64,000 bases of DNA. Origin: Pyxicephalus adspersus. Lineage: Eukaryota; Chordata; Amphibia; Anura; Pyxicephalidae. Of the stretch, positions 62,148-64,000 are shown one piece after another. The position numbers and the translations under genes are program-made. The DNA lies in contig NC_092858.1 in assembly GCF_032062135.1 (NCBI RefSeq), positions 125,496,952 to 125,560,951 of the forward strand, in the 5' to 3' direction. Position 1 is the stretch's first letter. The number at the start of each line of letters is the position of its first letter. The notes under the pieces were generated by a model. The model was not told where the DNA came from. It did not search any database and worked only from the letters and a program-made list of their open reading frames with translations.

Positions 62148-62571
62148 AGCTACGTACACACTTCCAATTATTATCGTCGGAAAACGAACGACGAACGTTC
62201 CTGCACGATATACACGAACGATCGTATAGCACCGATCTTGTACATAGAGGTAACGACACGATCGTTCGTAGATATTGTACACACAATAGATACGATCGTT
62301 TGAGCGATAGAGGAACTATGTGCACGACAGGAAAGTGAACGGACGTTCGTTCATCACGCATGCTCTGAACATGGACGATCAACGAACGACCATACACACG
62401 AACGATGTTCAACGATCGTCGTCCAATCCGATCCGTCGGTCCGGTCGTTCGTTTCCAGCGACTTTCCTCGTTCGTCGGCGTCGTTGGTTACTTTTTTACG
62501 AACGATTTTTTGCCCAATCGATCGTTCGTCGTTCGATTGGAACGATAAAAATTGGAAGTGTGTACGCACCT
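62148..62571. mobile_element. H2-type MITE, well preserved, CpG-dense, 424 bp
   Basis: AGCTACGTACACACTTCCAA at left; right complement AGGTGCGTACACACTTCCAA, with TTA on both sides (62145-62147, 62572-62574). The interior is packed with ACGAACGA and CGATCGTT motifs. Retained CpGs and matching ends suggest a younger insertion than the other H2 copies. Open frames on both strands reflect this composition. Confidence 0.75.
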
Positions 62572-63552
62572 TTACCTACTGTCTTGCAGTTACTTAGAAT
62601 TTACTGCACACTATGAGCATTAGAAGCTGCAGAAAAACAGAAAGAATCTGCCTCATTTTCTGGCTGTAGGATATCCAGCATTTTCTAGCACCCCAGTATT
62701 TACTGTCCATGGCTCACCTCTTTCTTTCATTAATTGATCAGAATGATCACCTTTATACATGAGTATGGGTGACACTTTGCCCATTCCGGGGCACTTGTGA
62801 CAGTTCAAAGTCCTGAGAGCTCAACTTCAAGGCCTGACCAGTACCAGGTGTAGAGGGGCAATACACCATCCTCCAGAATAAACATCAACACCATATTGGA
62901 GCTTACCCAGGGTGGACTCCTGCAAGGAATTGTGGATTAGTGAGTGTACCTTGCCTATTTTCAATGTGTATACGATATAAGTTTATGGCATGACTTTTAT
63001 TGTCTATATAGATATCATAGGATAATAAAAGATATGTTCACCTGATGGTTTTGTTGAGTGCTTTGTCTGTGCAGCTATTGATCAATGGTTTCTGTTGTGC
63101 ACTACACAACCATTTATTTCTGTAATATTTGGCTATCACTGTAGAAGGACATGTGTAAAGAAGGTAAGCCTGCCACTTCAAAAAGGAAAAATGTTAAGCT
63201 GGCCATTCACTGGTAAACGGGTACACCATTAGTACAAATGATCAATATCTCCCTAAAATCAATCTTTACCTGGTTACCGCTCTGCACACATTGACCATCA
63301 ATGATGATTTGCAGCCACTAGAACTCCTAACAACTAATAGGAACACTGCTCAACATTTACACTTACACCAGGCCTAGACATATGTTAGGGTACATAGGGG
63401 CAGTGTCACTGCCTAGCATTTGTCAGGGAGTGCCACGGATCTGGTAAAGGATTGAAAACATTTGCAAACAAATAGCAAAAGACTTTTAATAAATTCATTC
63501 CATGTTTGCTGAATCACCCAGCTTCACTAAAGAGATGCCCGTAGCAGGGAAA
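62572..63552. other. no gene recognised; repeat fragments
   Basis: TTAAGCTGGCCATTCACTGG at 63193 looks like the left end of another TTAA MITE. 63436-63532 is the right half of an H1 (GGATCTGGTAAAGGATTG to GAATCACCCAGCTTCACT). Confidence 0.45.
63436..63532. mobile_element. H1 MITE, fragment
   Basis: Central and right-arm part of H1; abruptly joined to G-rich DNA. Confidence 0.55.
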
Positions 63553-64000
63553 TGTGCGAGGGCCTGCATGACAGGCGTGCTCGGACTGCACAAGGAAAGT
63601 GGGGGGGAGAAAGGGTTAAGGGTTAAGGGTTAAAGAGTTACAGAGAGAAGTAAGGGGTAGAGAGAGGGTCGGGTCAGAAGTTTAAGGGGAGGAGATAGGA
63701 GAAGGTAAAAGGAGAGTGCAATGGAAGTTCAGGACAGTTTTTTAAGAAAAGAAATTGCCCACCCACCCGCCCTAGTAGTAGGTGTGCGGTGGCGGTTGAG
63801 GTTTGGTGGAAGGTAAGAGTCGGGGTTAATTATAGTTGGGGGGCACCCGAGGTGGTGGTGAACTCCCCTTTTTAAGTGGTGAACGGTGGAGGCCCCTGAG
63901 AGGTTGTAGTGCGGCTAGGGGCCAGAATGGTATGGCGGTTTGGGTTGTTATTGAGATTGGTGGTGTGGCGGACTTTACCTTCCAGACCTGCAACCTAGTT
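63553..64000 (+). other. G-rich strand-asymmetric block, possible retroelement edge
   Basis: Strong G over C bias, three tandem GGGTTAA units near 63615-63636, GTGGCGG/GGTGGTGG phrases, ACCCACCCGCCC on the same strand at 63761. No open frame of note. It could be the untranslated leader of a large retroelement that continues beyond the window. Confidence 0.35.

Noticed and set aside
62116..62616. Overlapping frames of 71-98 codons
   Set aside because: Produced by the repeated ACGAACGA words of the H2 MITE, on both strands.

Overview
The window looks like nuclear DNA of an anuran amphibian, probably ranoid. It is AT-rich and has long introns. It is crowded with short non-autonomous DNA transposons flanked by TTAA, by TTA/TAA or by other 3-bp duplications, together with Tc1-like and hAT-like remnants, SINE-like repeats and LTR pieces. 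One vertebrate gene is recognised with confidence: tetraspanin-2 (tspan2), on the + strand. Five of its coding exons are present (33321-33418, 34476-34550, 36677-36772, 37420-37500, 48368-48433). They match exons 3, 4, 5, 6 and 8 of the eight-exon vertebrate gene, with intact splice sites and matching phases. Exons 1-2 (N-terminus, first membrane segment) were not found and may lie upstream of the window. Exon 7 (end of the large extracellular loop and start of the fourth membrane segment) was not found and most simply lies in the 680-base assembly gap at 40942-41621, inside intron 6-8.

Layout. 1-33320 holds no recognised exon: it is upstream or intron-1/2 DNA with transposon debris. The most striking piece is a 1.39-kb TTAA-flanked element (7526-8911) containing a minisatellite, five regularly spaced hairpins in an alternating dimeric array, and a CpG-rich end with GACGCTGGA repeats. 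Also here are Tc1-like transposase remains (10513-10995, 11560-11850), several hAT-like elements, many copies of a palindromic MITE of about 224 bp ('H1', local name), and SINE-like repeats. 33321-48433 is tspan2 with transposon-rich introns, including a solo LTR with a 5-bp target duplication (44062-44639) and an H1 copy split by a TTAA element (46244-46880). 48434 to about 48674 is probable 3' UTR, followed by another MITE.

48832-64000 is again repeat-rich: two related Tigger/pogo-style elements, a TTA-flanked MITE ('H2') with a SINE inserted in it, and a young-looking, CpG-dense H2 copy (62148-62571). A possible orphan first exon with a CRE-like site lies at 60366-60599. The last 450 bases are G-rich and include a telomere-like GGGTTAA run, perhaps the edge of a retroelement. 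No bacterial-type genes, CRISPR array, rRNA or true tRNA genes are seen. Local repeat names (H1, H2, K, SA, SB) are mine; class assignments rest on ends, target duplications and remembered family features, not on a database search.
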